31,776 nt of DNA from Phycisphaerae bacterium (GTDB lineage: Bacteria; Planctomycetota; Phycisphaerae; Sedimentisphaerales; SG8-4), in assembly GCA_030603035.1 (NCBI GenBank), contig JAUVYQ010000012.1, positions 1-31,776 of the forward strand, read 5' to 3'. The number at the start of each line of letters is the position of its first letter. Within the stretch, counting starts at the first letter, position 1. Below the pieces are notes generated by a model. It saw only the letters and a list, made by a program, of their open reading frames with translations. It did no database searches and was not told where the DNA came from. This document shows positions 31,734 to 31,776 of the stretch, one piece after another. A program made the position numbers and the translations under genes.

Positions 31734-31776
31734 ATGAAAACACACTGTAATCAAAAAACCCTCGAATTTCAAACAG
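31734..31776 (+). CDS. transposase, N-terminal 14 codons (IS1380-like), partial
   Basis: ATG 31734 with AAGGAG 7 nt upstream reads MKTHCNQKTLEFQT and runs off the window. The NQKTLEFQ wording resembles the start of IS1380-family transposases (N-x-K/Q-x-L-x-F-x), but 14 residues are too few for certainty. Confidence 0.5.
   Translation, partial: MKTHCNQKTLEFQT

Larger units (their letters stand above)
31640..31776 (+). mobile_element. left end of an insertion sequence (IS1380-like), runs off the window
   Basis: The beta-helix reading breaks at about 31638-31645, and CCCGCATTTCTCACAGCACC begins unrelated sequence. It contains a stem-loop leader and the start of a transposase-like ORF at 31734. 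The exact boundary and terminal inverted repeat cannot be confirmed because the other end is outside the window. Confidence 0.6.

Overview
The window reads as chromosomal DNA from a planctomycete-like bacterium, most plausibly of the class Phycisphaerae; this is an inference, since there is no rRNA gene here. The main clues are a secreted protein ending in the dockerin-like tail common in that group (DINGDRVIDYRDFAVLASYWL-type), a second decayed copy of such a tail at the left edge, and LamG/NHL-type and papain/beta-helix secreted proteins. Lpt/MsbA-like export genes point to a Gram-negative envelope. Gene borders are littered with short dispersed repeats.

Left part (1-10.1 kb). After about 500 bp of gene debris comes a long minus-strand block, read right to left: nusA, infB, rbfA, an endonuclease-III-like protein, hisG, then two LptF/LptG-family permeases. 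Upstream of nusA there is a complete transcription unit without an ORF: a sigma70-type promoter (10026-10054), about 290 nt of foldable sequence, and an intrinsic terminator (9698-9731). It is either an attenuated nusA leader or a separate small RNA.

Middle (10.1-20.3 kb). A repeat-filled stretch leads into a two-gene restriction-modification locus: a nuclease-methyltransferase fusion plus a specificity subunit broken by a tandem AGGA duplication. A convergent secreted trypsin-like protease follows. Then comes rny (RNase Y) with a good promoter and a long structured leader. Directly at the 3' end of rny sits a HicB-HicA toxin-antitoxin pair flanked by a 25-bp perfect direct repeat. The distal copy would itself complete the rny reading frame, which is the signature of a cassette integrated into a gene end. 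An unknown ORF and a decayed four-helix-bundle gene follow before the ymdB-like phosphodiesterase. In Bacillus rny and ymdB are adjacent, so this 1.8 kb looks inserted.

Right part (20.3-31.8 kb). This holds a secreted unknown protein, 1 kb of mixed dispersed repeats, a large secreted NHL/LamG/dockerin-like protein whose start codon appears to be ACG, an MBL-fold hydrolase carrying a dispersed repeat in frame, an MsbA-like ABC exporter with a PDZ-like loop, a GH130 mannoside phosphorylase, and a papain-family protease with a frameshift. Its C-terminal beta-helix domain is cut by an insertion sequence (IS1380-like start) running off the window. The IS leader can fold to bury the transposase ribosome binding site.

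The overall picture is conserved housekeeping operons separated by repeat-rich, insertion-prone spacers.
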